27,500 nucleotides of DNA from Stramonita haemastoma (taxonomy: Eukaryota > Mollusca > Gastropoda > Neogastropoda > Muricidae). The stretch lies in NCBI GenBank assembly GCA_030674155.1, contig CM060316.1, forward strand, positions 80,581,436 to 80,608,935. Direction: 5' to 3'. The position numbers and the translations under genes were made by a program. Shown piece after piece: positions 1 through 9,091 of the stretch. Positions within the stretch are counted from its first letter, which is position 1. Each line of letters starts with the position of its first letter. The notes under the pieces were generated by a model, which did no database searches, was not told where the DNA came from, and saw nothing but the letters and a program-made list of their open reading frames with translations.

Positions 1-146
1 TATACTGAAAGTACTGACTCCAAAGTTGGTCAGTGACTGTGTGAAGGACTATGCCTTGCTCTGCTCTGGCATTCCGGTCAGTTTGTGGCAGGTTTCTGTC
101 GGTATTTATTTCCTTCATGACAAAATGAGCAAAATTAAAAGCAGCC

Positions 147-1043
147 ATGAGAATCGTCGTGTTGAGGTTGAGAAACAGAGTACACGGTGCAATGCTAGGA
201 TTGCTCCTCGTTCTACTTTTCTACAGAGATTTATTATATCAATGTGGAGATGTGGAACTCAACCCAGGACCTATCCGTAAAACTGAGGGACGACAGTCTA
301 CTTTGTCTGGAATTGGAAGTAGCTCTCGTCGGGACAGCGCTGACAAATCCAGAACTCCTGAGGCAACGACGCCAACACGGTCACCTGATACTGCCTCAAC
401 AGAACTTATGGATGCAATCAGGATTCTGCAGGGTACCTGTGACAGAATGAGTCGAGACCTCGCAGAGATCAAGACTGTCTGTACTAATCTCGAGGGAGAA
501 GTCAACAGCATCAAGCAGGGGATGAAAGATCTGAAAACAGAGAATGAAAGTCTGCGAAAGGAAAATGAAAAGTTAAACGAAAGAACTGATTTTTTGGAGA
601 GGAAAGTGGACGATCTGGAGGGCAGATCCAAAAGAAATAATATCATCATTCATGGAATCCCTAGAAATGAAAAGGAGACTTGGCAGGAATGTGAGGATCT
701 TGTGCACGAAACGTTCACCGACAAGCTGGAATTCTCACGAAACATTCCTTTCGACCGAGTGCATCGCCTCAGTGCCAAGCCCAATGCCCCCATCGTTGCC
801 TGCTGCACATTTTTTAAAGACAAGGGGAAAATTCTTCAAGCAAAGCAGAAACTGAAAGGGAGCGGGATCTACATTGGCGAGGATTTCTCTTTTCGAGTAA
901 GAGAGATCCGAAGGAAGCTTGTGCCGCACCTGAAGACCGCCAGAAGCCAGGACAAAAGGGCATCGCTGGTGTACGACCACCTCGTCATAGAGGGCCAGAA
1001 GTTTGGCCTGGATGACAGGGATCAGCTGTGTCCTCTGCAATAA
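147..1043 (+). CDS. LINE A ORF1: 2A-like leader, coiled coil, RRM-like RNA-binding protein
   Basis: This 298-residue ORF1 protein probably coats LINE RNA in the retrotransposition particle. Residues 16-31 are strongly hydrophobic and are followed by GDVELNPGP (residues 34-42), a match to the 2A ribosome-skipping consensus. After a Ser/Thr-rich stretch comes a heptad-rich coiled coil (about 88-160), then an L1-ORF1-like RRM region starting near NNIIIHGIP (about 164-240), then a basic C-terminal domain. The ATG at 147 is chosen because TGA lies in frame at 126-128 and the context GCAGCCATGA is good. If the 2A works, a 41-residue hydrophobic peptide is released and the rest starts with Pro. In trypanosome and animal LINEs 2A-like sequences are known, and some act as signal sequences. 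The reading frame has no internal damage. ORF2 follows in the same frame after one TAA. Confidence 0.85.
   Translation: MRIVVLRLRNRVHGAMLGLLLVLLFYRDLLYQCGDVELNPGPIRKTEGRQSTLSGIGSSSRRDSADKSRTPEATTPTRSPDTASTELMDAIRILQGTCDRMSRDLAEIKTVCTNLEGEVNSIKQGMKDLKTENESLRKENEKLNERTDFLERKVDDLEGRSKRNNIIIHGIPRNEKETWQECEDLVHETFTDKLEFSRNIPFDRVHRLSAKPNAPIVACCTFFKDKGKILQAKQKLKGSGIYIGEDFSFRVREIRRKLVPHLKTARSQDKRASLVYDHLVIEGQKFGLDDRDQLCPLQ
246..272 (+). other. 2A-like ribosome-skipping motif (GDVELNPGP)
   Basis: The codons at 246-272 encode GDVELNPGP, which fits the 2A core D-(V/I)-E-x-N-P-G-P exactly. It sits 34-42 residues from the ORF1 start, just after a hydrophobic segment. In known 2A peptides the Gly-Pro bond is not made and the ribosome continues from Pro. 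Activity here is inferred from the intact core; it has not been shown. Confidence 0.9.
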
Positions 1044-1139
1044 CGGTCTGGCCGGCCCTGCAGCAAGAATCTGTCCGGACCAGAAAATGCAGAAGGCACA
1101 AAAAGAAAACAGTCACCGCATGCACAAAATGTTGATGGT

Positions 1140-4100
1140 ATGGTTTCACGTGTTGGGAAATGGAGGGAAAGGATGGATAAATATGTGAATTGCTCTGATG
1201 CTGAAATGGTAGAGAATGCAAAATCCGTGCATGATTTGGGTATTGTGCATTACCTGTGGCAGAAAAATAGTAAACAAACGGAAGAGTGTGATGTTGAAAA
1301 GTTGTATGTGAATAAGTCAGTAAACAAACTAAATACAAATAGGAATCCGATATGTAACCAAACTAAAGTTTACACTAAATTAAGTGAAAAGCAAATAGTC
1401 ATAAGAGCTGAAAGTAATGTTTTGCATTATGGTTTATGCGAAAGTAATGTACGCACACAGTCGATTAGTGTATCAGTTGGTTCTAAGAGTGAGAGAGAGA
1501 GTGAGAGTGAGGATTGCCGCGAGAGTGGGGGAGGGGGACATGACAGTGAGAGGAATGACGTTTGTCACGGTGTCCGAGATGAGGGGGAGGAAGGTGGTGC
1601 CGGAGAGAGTCGGGAGGAGTGCGAGAGGGGTGGAGAAAACGAACACGGTGATAGTGACAGTGAGAAAAGAGATGAAAGTAAGGGCGGTGACGAGAGAAGG
1701 GATGAATATGAGGACGGGGGTGAGAGTGGAGAGAGGGAGGGCGGTGGTGAAAATGAGAATGAACGTGAAGGAGGAAGGGAGAATGAGGAAGGTACAGGTG
1801 GGCGCGCGCATGACACTGCACGTGACCGTAGTTATGAATGGGATGATGGAGATGTCAGTGACGGAGATATTGAATCAGGGAACGATAATCCTGCTGACCT
1901 GAGCTTTGAAGTTCGCAGCGCTGTTATAAATAAAATTTCCTTTCTTCATTGGAATATTTGTGGTTTGTTTTCTAAAATGACTGACTCAGATTTTGTAAAG
2001 TTTATTTCTTCTTTTGATTTTGTGTGTCTGGTTGAAACGTTTATGGAAAAGTTTCAGTCAGATTTGTTGAAAGATTTTGAAATATTTGTAAAGCCTGCAA
2101 TAAAATTGTCACGGCAGGGAAGATATTCAGGAGGAATAATTTGTCTTGTTCGCAAGTCTATAGTCAGTTTTGTGCAAGAACTGAAATGTGACAGTAATTA
2201 TTCTTTGTCTTTTTTGATTAATAAAAACTTTTTAGGGGTTTGCAAAGATGTCGTTCTTATGTGTACTTATATACCTCCTGAAAATGCACCTTATTATTGT
2301 ATGTATGGATACGACAATGGAATTGATATTTTGGAACAATGTCTCATGGATATGGTTCTTTCTTTCAGTGATGTTGATTTATTGATATGTGGTGATCTAA
2401 ATGCCAGGACTGCAGAATTTTTTCCTGAAATTATGAATGATGATGAACTTCACGGTTGGCAAAAACAAGATTCTCATAGTAGTTTTCAAAGAAATTCTGA
2501 AGATAAGATATTAAATCTATATGGGAAAAAGTTATTAAGCCTGTGTACTGTTTTTGGTCTATGTATTTTGAATGGAGTATGTAATGGCGATCATTATGGT
2601 CGTTTCACATACATTTCCGATGTTGGTAACAGTGTTAATGACTATTTTTTGACAACTGCTAATTTATTTGAGGCTATTAAGGATAAGTCTTATCTTCATG
2701 TGGTAGAAAGAATTGAATCGGATCATTTGCCCCTTTTAATGTGTATTGAAAAACAAAGCAAGTGGAAATCTAGCTCAAATGATGTAAATATAGTTAGAAC
2801 TCAGTTTATAACGAAGTATTGTTGGAAAAAAGCATATGAACACTTGTTTTGTACTTCTATGAATTCAAATGATGTGCAGGGTCGTCTGTGTAGTGCGGAA
2901 GCTCTGATAGATGTTGATGTTAATAGAGCTCTGAATGAATTTAATGACATTGTCAAAGAACAAGCTGAATGTATGATAAAAAGAATTCCTGGTATAAAAA
3001 TAAATGAGCGAAGAGGATGGTTCGATCATGAATGCAAAACAGCAAAGCGTAAAGTGCGGAGGCTATTGAAAAAATTTAGAAAAACTCGACAGAACGATGA
3101 CAGGGTTCGATATTGTATTGCAAGACGAGAATATAAAAATCTAAATAAAAAGAAAGAAAAAGAATACAATGATGCTTTATATACTGAGCTTTCAAATTCT
3201 GTAAATGATCAACAATTATTTTGGGGAGCAGTACGTAAAATATGCAATAGGAAGTCACAGCCTCAGAATGACGTTTCTATCTCTGACTGGCTTCAACATT
3301 TTAAAAGTATATTAGAAAAGGATGATGAAGAAAATATTGTACAGGATGATGAATTAACAGAGGAAGGTGATGAAGTGTTAAATGGGCCAATCTCAAAAGA
3401 TGAAGTGTTATTAGCTATCAGAAAATTGAAAAACAATAAATCTGCTGGCCCAGATGGTCTTATAGGAGAATTTTTTAAGAACTCTTGTGGGAACATAGTT
3501 CAGTTTTTAGTGAAGTTATTCAACTATTTATTTGATACTGGTATTTATCCTGAAAGCTGGAAAGAATCTGTTATTTTACCATTATTTAAAAAGGGGGATG
3601 TAAATGATGTCAATAATATAGAGGGATATCATTATGTAATAAAAGTAGTAAACTAGATAGCTTTGTCATTAACAGAAGATTACAGGAATGGATAAATCAA
3701 AATGAGATTACTGGAGAATCCCAAGGTGGATTTAAGAAAGGTTACTCTACGGTAGATCATATGTTTACTTTGTTAGCAGCAATTCAGAAACAATTCACGA
3801 ATAATAGAAAATTATATGTGCATTTGTTGATTTGAAAAAGCGTTCGATTCTGTTTCTAGAAAGTTGTTATGGCCTATTTTGTTAAACAATGGAATTACAT
3901 GTAAATTATGTCGTTGTTTGAAAAGTATGTACCAAGAGTGAAGGTGAGAATAGATCGGGAGCACATTTTTCAGAAGTTTTAAACTGCATCATGGTTAAAA
4001 AAAGGGGGATGTTTGTAGTCCAGTGTTGTTTTCATTGTTTATTAATGAACTAGCCCTGAACATCATCCAGAATGGTAAACATGGTGTACTTTTGACCTGA

Positions 4101-5285
4101 TTGAATTGTTCATATGTTATTTGCTGATGATATAATTTTACTATCGACAACAGTGATGGCTTACAAAGGCAACTTGATAACTTGTATATGGCTGCATCTA
4201 GGTTAAAGTTAAAAGTAAATATGGGCAAAACAAATAATAGTTTTTTTCGTAAGGGAGGGTATTTAGCAACGACAAGAAAAATTGATTATGGTAATGTAAA
4301 GGTAGAAACAGTGAATGCATATAAATATCTTGGTCTGTACTTTTCAACTAGACTTAGTTTTGCTTTGCATGTCAAGATCTAGTAGTAGAAGCTAAAAAAA
4401 AGCAGTTTTTGCCATTTTTCGTGTACTGTATAAATTGGATGCTGTATTTTTCTCTTTTTTGTAAATTATTTGATACTCAAGTACAGCCAATAATGTTGTA
4501 TGGGGCTGAAATATGGGCTTTTGAAAAAAGCCATATGATTGAAAATGTACACTTATATGCTATGAAACGTTTTTGAATGTTGACCTCCAAACACCCAATG
4601 ACCTTGTGTATGGAGAGCTTGGAAGATTTCCCATATATATTAACTCTTACCTAAATGTATTAAATACTGGTTAACATTGACTCGTATGGATCAATGTAGA
4701 ATACCTTTAAAAAGCATATATAGTGTTTGAACAATCTAGATAGGAATGGTAAGAAAACTTGGGTTACGAGTGTGAGTGTTCGGCAGTGCTGAATTCATAT
4801 GGATTTTCTTTTGTATGGGATAATCAAGGAGTACAGTGTATCCCAGCTTTTTTAAAAGTTTCAAGCAAAGGCTTATTGATTGCAGATGGCAAGATTGGCA
4901 TGAACATATGTATAACATGACAGATTTGCTCAATATAGGCTGTTTAAAACTCTTGTTCCAAGAAATGTACATTGCATGAAATAAGTCGATATATTAAAGT
5001 GCTCTAACTAAATTAGGTTTGGTGTTTCTGTTATTGCATGCCACCGCAATAGATACCAGAGTAAAACTGAAGATGAATTGAAATGTGGTTTATGTCATAA
5101 CGCAAAAGAAGACGAAATTCATTTTTTGTTTTGCTGTCCAGCCTACATGATCTTAGATGCAATTCATTAGACCAAAATATTATATACGATCCTTGTCACT
5201 TTAGGGTAAATGTTCTGCTGTCGACAAATCATGAGGCATCTTTAACAAATTTGCCATGTATGTTTACCATGCACTGAAAGGGTAA
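1140..5285 (+). pseudogene. LINE A ORF2: APE endonuclease and reverse transcriptase, frame-broken
   Basis: The first 838 codons (to 3656) are open. Residues about 115-240 are a low-complexity Glu/Arg/Gly/Asp-rich region. An APE endonuclease follows (about 265-540), with catalytic-type Asn 272 (HWN), Glu 299 (VET), Asp 419 and Asn 421 (GDLN) and Asp 528-His 529 (SDH). A basic linker leads to the RT start (KSAGPDG at 768-773). Near 3617-3620 a one-base loss shifts the frame. RT similarity then continues in pieces: GFKKGYSTVDH near 3730, the motif A region near 3830, the FADD box at 4120-4131, and a Cys/His region near 5080-5150, with a likely stop at 5283-5285. Several further indels and stops lie between. 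The upstream frame from 1044 is open and is the same frame as ORF1, so the ATG at 1140 may not be the true start. Confidence 0.82.
1488..1860 (+). repeat. Purine-rich low-complexity tract inside LINE A ORF2
   Basis: About 370 bases are dominated by GAG, GAA, GGA and GTG-like triplets with few stops in any frame. In the ORF2 frame they encode a Glu/Gly/Arg/Asp-rich, probably disordered region just before the endonuclease. The long open frames on both strands here are a side effect of this composition. Confidence 0.7.
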
Positions 5286-5417
5286 ATACTGCTTTATTGT
5301 AACATTACAAATGCTATTAATTGTTTCAGTAACTATAGATGCTTGGAAATGTATTCTGAATTGTTGTTGTTCATGATTATGTATAACCCCTTCAGAAGGG
5401 CTATGGCCTAAAATCTG

Positions 5418-5443
5418 AATAAACTATTCGTATTCGTATTCGT
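5418..5443 (+). terminator. LINE A polyadenylation signal and terminal TATTCG repeat
   Basis: AATAAA at 5418-5423 is followed at once by three TATTCG units (5425-5442). A short tandem repeat instead of poly(A) is typical of 3' ends in L2/CR1/I-like LINEs and marks the end of the element. Confidence 0.75.
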
Positions 5444-5446
5444 ACT

Positions 5447-5481
5447 TATCTCTCTCTCTTAATTCTCTCTCTCCTCTCATC

Positions 5482-5512
<31 letters not shown>

Positions 5513-5520
5513 CTCTCTCG
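5447..5520 (+). repeat. Interrupted CT microsatellite
   Basis: This is a CT-rich run with small interruptions, lying exactly between the LINE A tail and the 5' end of the first SINE. A similar CT run (GA on the + strand) lies at the 5' end of a SINE copy near 21545. Confidence 0.9.
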
Positions 5521-5875
5521 GGGACGGATAGCCTCGTGGTCAAAACATTGCGCTGGCAATTTGACAATTTGAAGACCCGGGTTCGAGTCCGATCGAGATT
5601 TTTCTCCTGGAGTTAACATCAGTGCTGACTCCACTCTCCCCAAAAGTCCTTCGGATGAGACTTTAAACCGAGGCCCCGTGTGCGAACGCACGCAGAACAT
5701 CTTGCGCACACGTTAAATCCTGTTCCGCTTTTCGGAAGAGTAGGCCATCGTGTGCCGGTGGGAACACATGACATTTACAAACTGCATACACACGGGGACT
5801 AGATGTAAAAAAGCACAAGTGTGCTTATCCCATTATCCTCGATATAAAAGAATAAATCAATCAATCAATCAATCA

Positions 5876-5876
<1 letters not shown>
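5521..5876 (+). mobile_element. tRNA-derived SINE, full length (copy 1)
   Basis: This is a 356-bp SINE with a tRNA-like head. An A box-like TAGCCTCGTGG lies at 5529-5539 and a perfect B box GGTTCGAGTCC at 5580-5590, so RNA polymerase III would be the expected transcriber. The body holds recognisable blocks: GTTAACATCAG, AAGTCCTTCGGATGAGAC, a segment with GTGTGCGAACGCACGCAGAACATC, and TGTGCCGGTGGGAACACATG. It ends in a tandem ATCA tail (5855-5875). Three further copies of the same family lie on the - strand at 20287-21546, which confirms it as a repeat family. The LINE that mobilises it cannot be named from this window. Confidence 0.88.

Positions 5877-5877
<1 letters not shown>

Positions 5878-5948
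<71 letters not shown>
5878..5948 (+). repeat. CT microsatellite
   Basis: This CT dinucleotide run with one TTC interruption directly follows the SINE tail. Confidence 0.95.
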
Positions 5949-5951
<3 letters not shown>

Positions 5952-6025
5952 GGTCGCCACGCAGTTCCAAATGGTTTAACAATTTTGATGGCATTATTGT
6001 TCATCCCCTCCACCATATCCCAGCA

Positions 6026-6110
6026 TACACACACACACGCGCGTACACACACACACACGCACGCGCGCGCACACAACACACACGCGCGCGCGCACACACA
6101 CACACACAGA
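6026..6110 (+). repeat. CA/CG alternating purine-pyrimidine tract
   Basis: CA repeats are mixed with several CG blocks (CGCGCG). Such alternating purine-pyrimidine tracts can in principle adopt Z-DNA. No gene is seen in 5950-6227. Confidence 0.9.
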
Positions 6111-6227
6111 ATCTACACAGGCCGACAACTTACGCTGATGCCGTGAGGTGTGCTTCACTAGCTGCTGTCCCTTCTAAACAGCCTGCAACCCCACCTGGTA
6201 AAGATCCTAGGCATCAGCCTGCAGTCA

Positions 6228-6935
6228 GGCTAGGTCATACTAGTCTGCTGCGTTTGCCGTGCAGATGGAAAAAGACGTAGGTGCGTGAGAAAAGGCGTTC
6301 ATACTGATCTGTTTCTTTTCTGTCATGTCTTGTAAAGATATGGCTAAAGAGGTGGCAAAAGCTAATTTGGTGGTGGTGGTGGTGGAAAAAGAACATGAAA
6401 CGGAGACTATCTCGTCATTTTTCTGTGCATCCAATCAACAAATCAGGAAATGTGAATGAAGAATATCACCACTTAAGGCGTGAGTTTCTTCCCAAAAAAA
6501 AAAAAAAAAAAAAAGTTGAATTTCTCTGTTTTTGAGATAATAAAATGTTTGAATTGAATTGGTCCACGCTGCATGTACCATATAGCTGTTGCAGTGATTT
6601 TTGTTGTTTTTTCCCAAAGGAACATTCTCATCCTCACTGGGGTGTTGTCCATCTTTAAGTACTGAAATGACAAGTCTGAACTTGCACGCAGGTGTTAGCA
6701 GGTGTTAGTATGAACGGGGACAGCATTTCAAGTGATAAATAGGAAGGGAGTGTCACATGGGCACTTTTTTTCGGGCCCCACAGTGTGGCGCAAGCCGGAT
6801 GAAATCGGACGTGGGTGTCTGTGGAGGTATGAACACCTTTCCTTCTATAACTAAGAAATGGGAAGGGAGTGCCACATCCGCACGTTTTTTTCTCGTCCGC
6901 ACACAAACGCGGGGAGATATGAACGTATACTAGTC
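6228..6935 (-). mobile_element. Harbinger-type foldback arm (H1)
   Basis: The left end GGCTAGGTCATACTAGTC (6228-6245) is a decayed version of the GGCTACGTTCATACTAGTC terminus seen intact at 13042. The body is homologous to the left arm of the element at 13042-14388, including the GGTGGTGG/GGAAAAAGAACATGAA block near 6370-6400, a 21-base A run (6494-6514), and an antisense copy of the start of the MADF exon 1 around 6530-6655. It meets the right-hand Harbinger copy at a vestigial terminus near 6920-6940, so the two form a large inverted structure. Confidence 0.65.
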
Positions 6936-6970
6936 AGCACTTTTTGTCGTGCGGACGAGAAAAAAACGTG

Positions 6971-7247
6971 AAAAAACGTGCGGATGTGGCACTCCCTCCC
7001 ATTTCTTAGTTATAGAAGGAAAGGTGTTCATACCTCCACAGACACCCACGTCCGATTTCATCCGCAAAAAAGCCATGTGTGCATGCCACACTTTGGGCAT
7101 GCCGACGAAAAAAAACGTGCGGATGTGGCACTCCCTTCCTATTTCTTAGTTATAGGAGGAAAGGTGTTCATACCTCCACAGACACGCCATCGGGCAAAAA
7201 AGCCGTGTGTGCATGCCACACTTCTATCGTCTGTGCCAACGAAAGAA
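6971..7247 (+). repeat. Tandem duplication, two units of about 139 bp
   Basis: Two direct copies (about 6971-7109 and 7110-7247) each begin with A-rich sequence plus CGTGCGGATGTGGCACTCCC, then TTCTTAGTTATAG and GGTGTTCATACCTCCACAGACAC, and end near GCATGCCACACTT. A third start (ACGTGCCGATG) follows at about 7251. The MITE arms at 13042-14388 have one unit per arm, so the duplication is specific to this copy. It lies just upstream of the MADF exon 1, where promoter sequence would be expected. Confidence 0.75.
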
Positions 7248-7563
7248 AAAAAACGTGCCGATGGATGCTCTCTTCCTTTTTATCACTTGAAATACTGTGG
7301 GCATACTAAAACGTGCCTGCGTGTTCAAACTTGTCATTTCAGTACTTGATTAAAGATGGATGATGACAAATTGATTGCACAGTGAGGATCAGAATGTTCC
7401 TTTGGGACAAAAACCATTCCAACAGAGATATGGTACAGGCAGCATGGACCAACATTGCTATGGAGGTTGGAGGAGGTGGTAAGTGTGTTTATATTATGGT
7501 TTTGATTATGTTTGGCTAAACCCAAGGGATAGGTAGTGTTCATATTTTTAATCAAAAATTCTG

Positions 7564-7958
7564 ACACGCAGCTAGATCTAGATCTAAATGCTGAACAAAC
7601 CACCGGCAAACATTTACCACATTTTCTAATAGTTACATAGGCAGATGGTAAAATTTACGCTCAAAATTGATGGATTGACACAAGAAGTTTGATATTTCTG
7701 CTGCATGTCTTCTTTTAGTTGATAATAAATGGAAAGAGTCATTTTTTTCCCGTGAATTGAAACTCGGCTTTTCCGGGAAAGACTGGAACATCCCCCGTGC
7801 ATTCATCAAAGTTTAACATTTAGCAGTGTGTTGTAATTGTTTACAGTTCAGAAATACTTCCAGTTCAACAGGAACACCCCTTTAGCGTAATTTTTCCCAT
7901 CTGCCGATCTAACTAGAGGACATGTTTGCCGGTGGTATGTTCAGGTTTAGCTGCGTGT
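7564..7958. mobile_element. Palindromic MITE-like element inside the MADF intron
   Basis: The ends are ACACGCAGCTA (7564-7574) and its exact reverse complement TAGCTGCGTGT (7948-7958). The inverted arms extend about 110 bases and share ACCACCGGCAAACAT, GGCAGATGG and TTACGCT blocks. No coding capacity is seen. The target-site duplication is unclear, so the superfamily is not assigned. Confidence 0.65.
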
Positions 7959-8141
7959 AAAATTTCGTCAAAGACTGATTGTAACTGGCAGAACAGGCAA
8001 CACCATATACAAAAGTCATTTGTTTTATTATATTCCTTGCTTAATGGAATATCATATTCTGTCCCAAGACATAAACATGATAAACATACAAAGGAAAAGA
8101 AAGTGAATTTAATCAAATCAGTCAAGAACAAGGTAGTAGGC

Positions 8142-8177
8142 TCTCTCCTCTCTCTCTCTCCCCCTCTCTCTCTCTCT
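8142..8177 (+). repeat. Short CT microsatellite
   Basis: This is an interrupted CT/CCCC run just downstream (on the - strand) of the transposase C-terminus. Confidence 0.85.
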
Positions 8178-8200
8178 GAGCACATTTTTTTGTTGTTTCT

Positions 8201-9091
8201 TTATACATTTGTGAGCAAGTCATGCTGCCATGGTAGACTTCCTGCTGGAGACACGAAGTATGTCATGAAGGCGTTCTGCACTGACATCGCCTCGTTGGCT
8301 GGTCGGACATTGTGGGGTGGAAAACGTTTCCACTGGTTGTCAGTTTGGAGGTCAACGGAGTTTCCATGCTCTGCAGTTCTTCTCCATGAGTATAATTGTG
8401 TAAAATACAAACTGCTTTGACGATGTCAATGGCAAAGTCTGGGTCCACTTCCATTGATGTTCTCAAGACACGCCACACACTAGAAGCCACACCAAAAGCA
8501 CACTCTACCTGTCTCCGTGCTCTTGATAGTCTGTAGTTGAACACACGTTTTTCATAGTTGAGAAGACGTCGTGGAAATGGTCACATCATGTTAGGCATCA
8601 GTGCAAAAGCTTCATCACCAACAACAAATGTGGAACTTCTATATCTGTGTTTGGGATTGTAGCTGGTTTAGGAATATGAAGTTTGTTATGAACAGTTTGA
8701 AGAATGATGATTTGTGAAGAATGCCACTGTCACTGCAGCTTCCATATCCCCCAACATCAATTACAAGGAATTTTCGTGTGCATCTACAACTGCCAAAAGA
8801 ACAATGGACTTATGACTTTTATAGTTGTGGTATTGTGAGCCAGAGTGGACAGGAGCTTTCAGCTGCACATGCTTTCCATCTACATCCCCAATGCACACAG
8901 GGAAATTTCATGTCTGATAGAAATCTTCTGCAGTTTTCATCCATGTTGCCTAATCTGGAACAGGCATGTGCAGGGGCTGCAGTTTGTACCAAAGCACTTG
9001 CACAGTATCCATGATGATGCCCTTGATTGTGGAAACGCCCATTCTGAAGTGGAAGGCAAGTGATCTGAAGGATTCACCAGTAGCCAGGAAT
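8201..9091 (-). pseudogene. PIF/Harbinger (HARBI1-like) DDE transposase, decayed
   Basis: Read on the - strand, the pieces follow the order of HARBI1/PIF nucleases: FLATGESFRSLAFHFRMG, then [14 protein letters not shown]...[22 protein letters not shown], then VVGDEAFALMP, then VFNYRLSRARRQVECAFGV and ILHNYTHG, and finally YFVSPAGSLPWQ. The DDE-type residues are present: Asp (complement of 8878-8880), Asp (8614-8616) and Glu (8503-8505). Frameshifts and stops near 8350, 8565, 8660-8750 and 8940 make it non-functional. A possible acceptor (CAG ending at 9092 on the - strand) opens this exon; the N-terminal exon is not found. It lies entirely within the intron of the MADF gene on the opposite strand. 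Confidence 0.85.

Larger units (their letters stand above)
1..5443 (+). mobile_element. LINE A: APE-type non-LTR retrotransposon with 2A-like leader
   Basis: This is a nearly complete non-LTR retrotransposon. It has an ORF1 (147-1043), an ORF2 with endonuclease and reverse transcriptase (from 1140), a 3' UTR, an AATAAA signal and a terminal repeat of TATTCG units. The 5' boundary is not visible and may lie at or before the window start; the first 146 bases look like 5' UTR, with an in-frame TGA at 126-128. No RNase H domain is seen after the RT. Instead the C-terminal part has a decayed Cys/His cluster near 5080-5150. ORF1 is open, but ORF2 is broken in the RT half. The overall type is clear; assignment to a clade (CR1, L2, Rex1 or a relative) is not settled by eye. 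Confidence 0.85.

Noticed and set aside
246..272. 2A motif as a sign of an integrated RNA virus
   Set aside because: The surrounding protein is a LINE ORF1 and is followed by a LINE endonuclease/RT; no viral domain is present.
239..649. A 136-codon open frame on the - strand inside LINE A ORF1
   Set aside because: It is a shadow of the ORF1 coiled-coil codons: rich in Ser/Phe/Leu with no domain, and the + strand protein explains the region.
1473..1821. Overlapping open frames on the - strand of the purine tract
   Set aside because: They result from low stop-codon frequency in a GA-rich tract; the products are only Ser/Pro/His/Leu runs.
5750..6280. A 176-codon frame across the SINE end, the CT run and the CA/CG run
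   Set aside because: Its protein is mostly Ser-Leu and Thr-His repeats translated from microsatellites.
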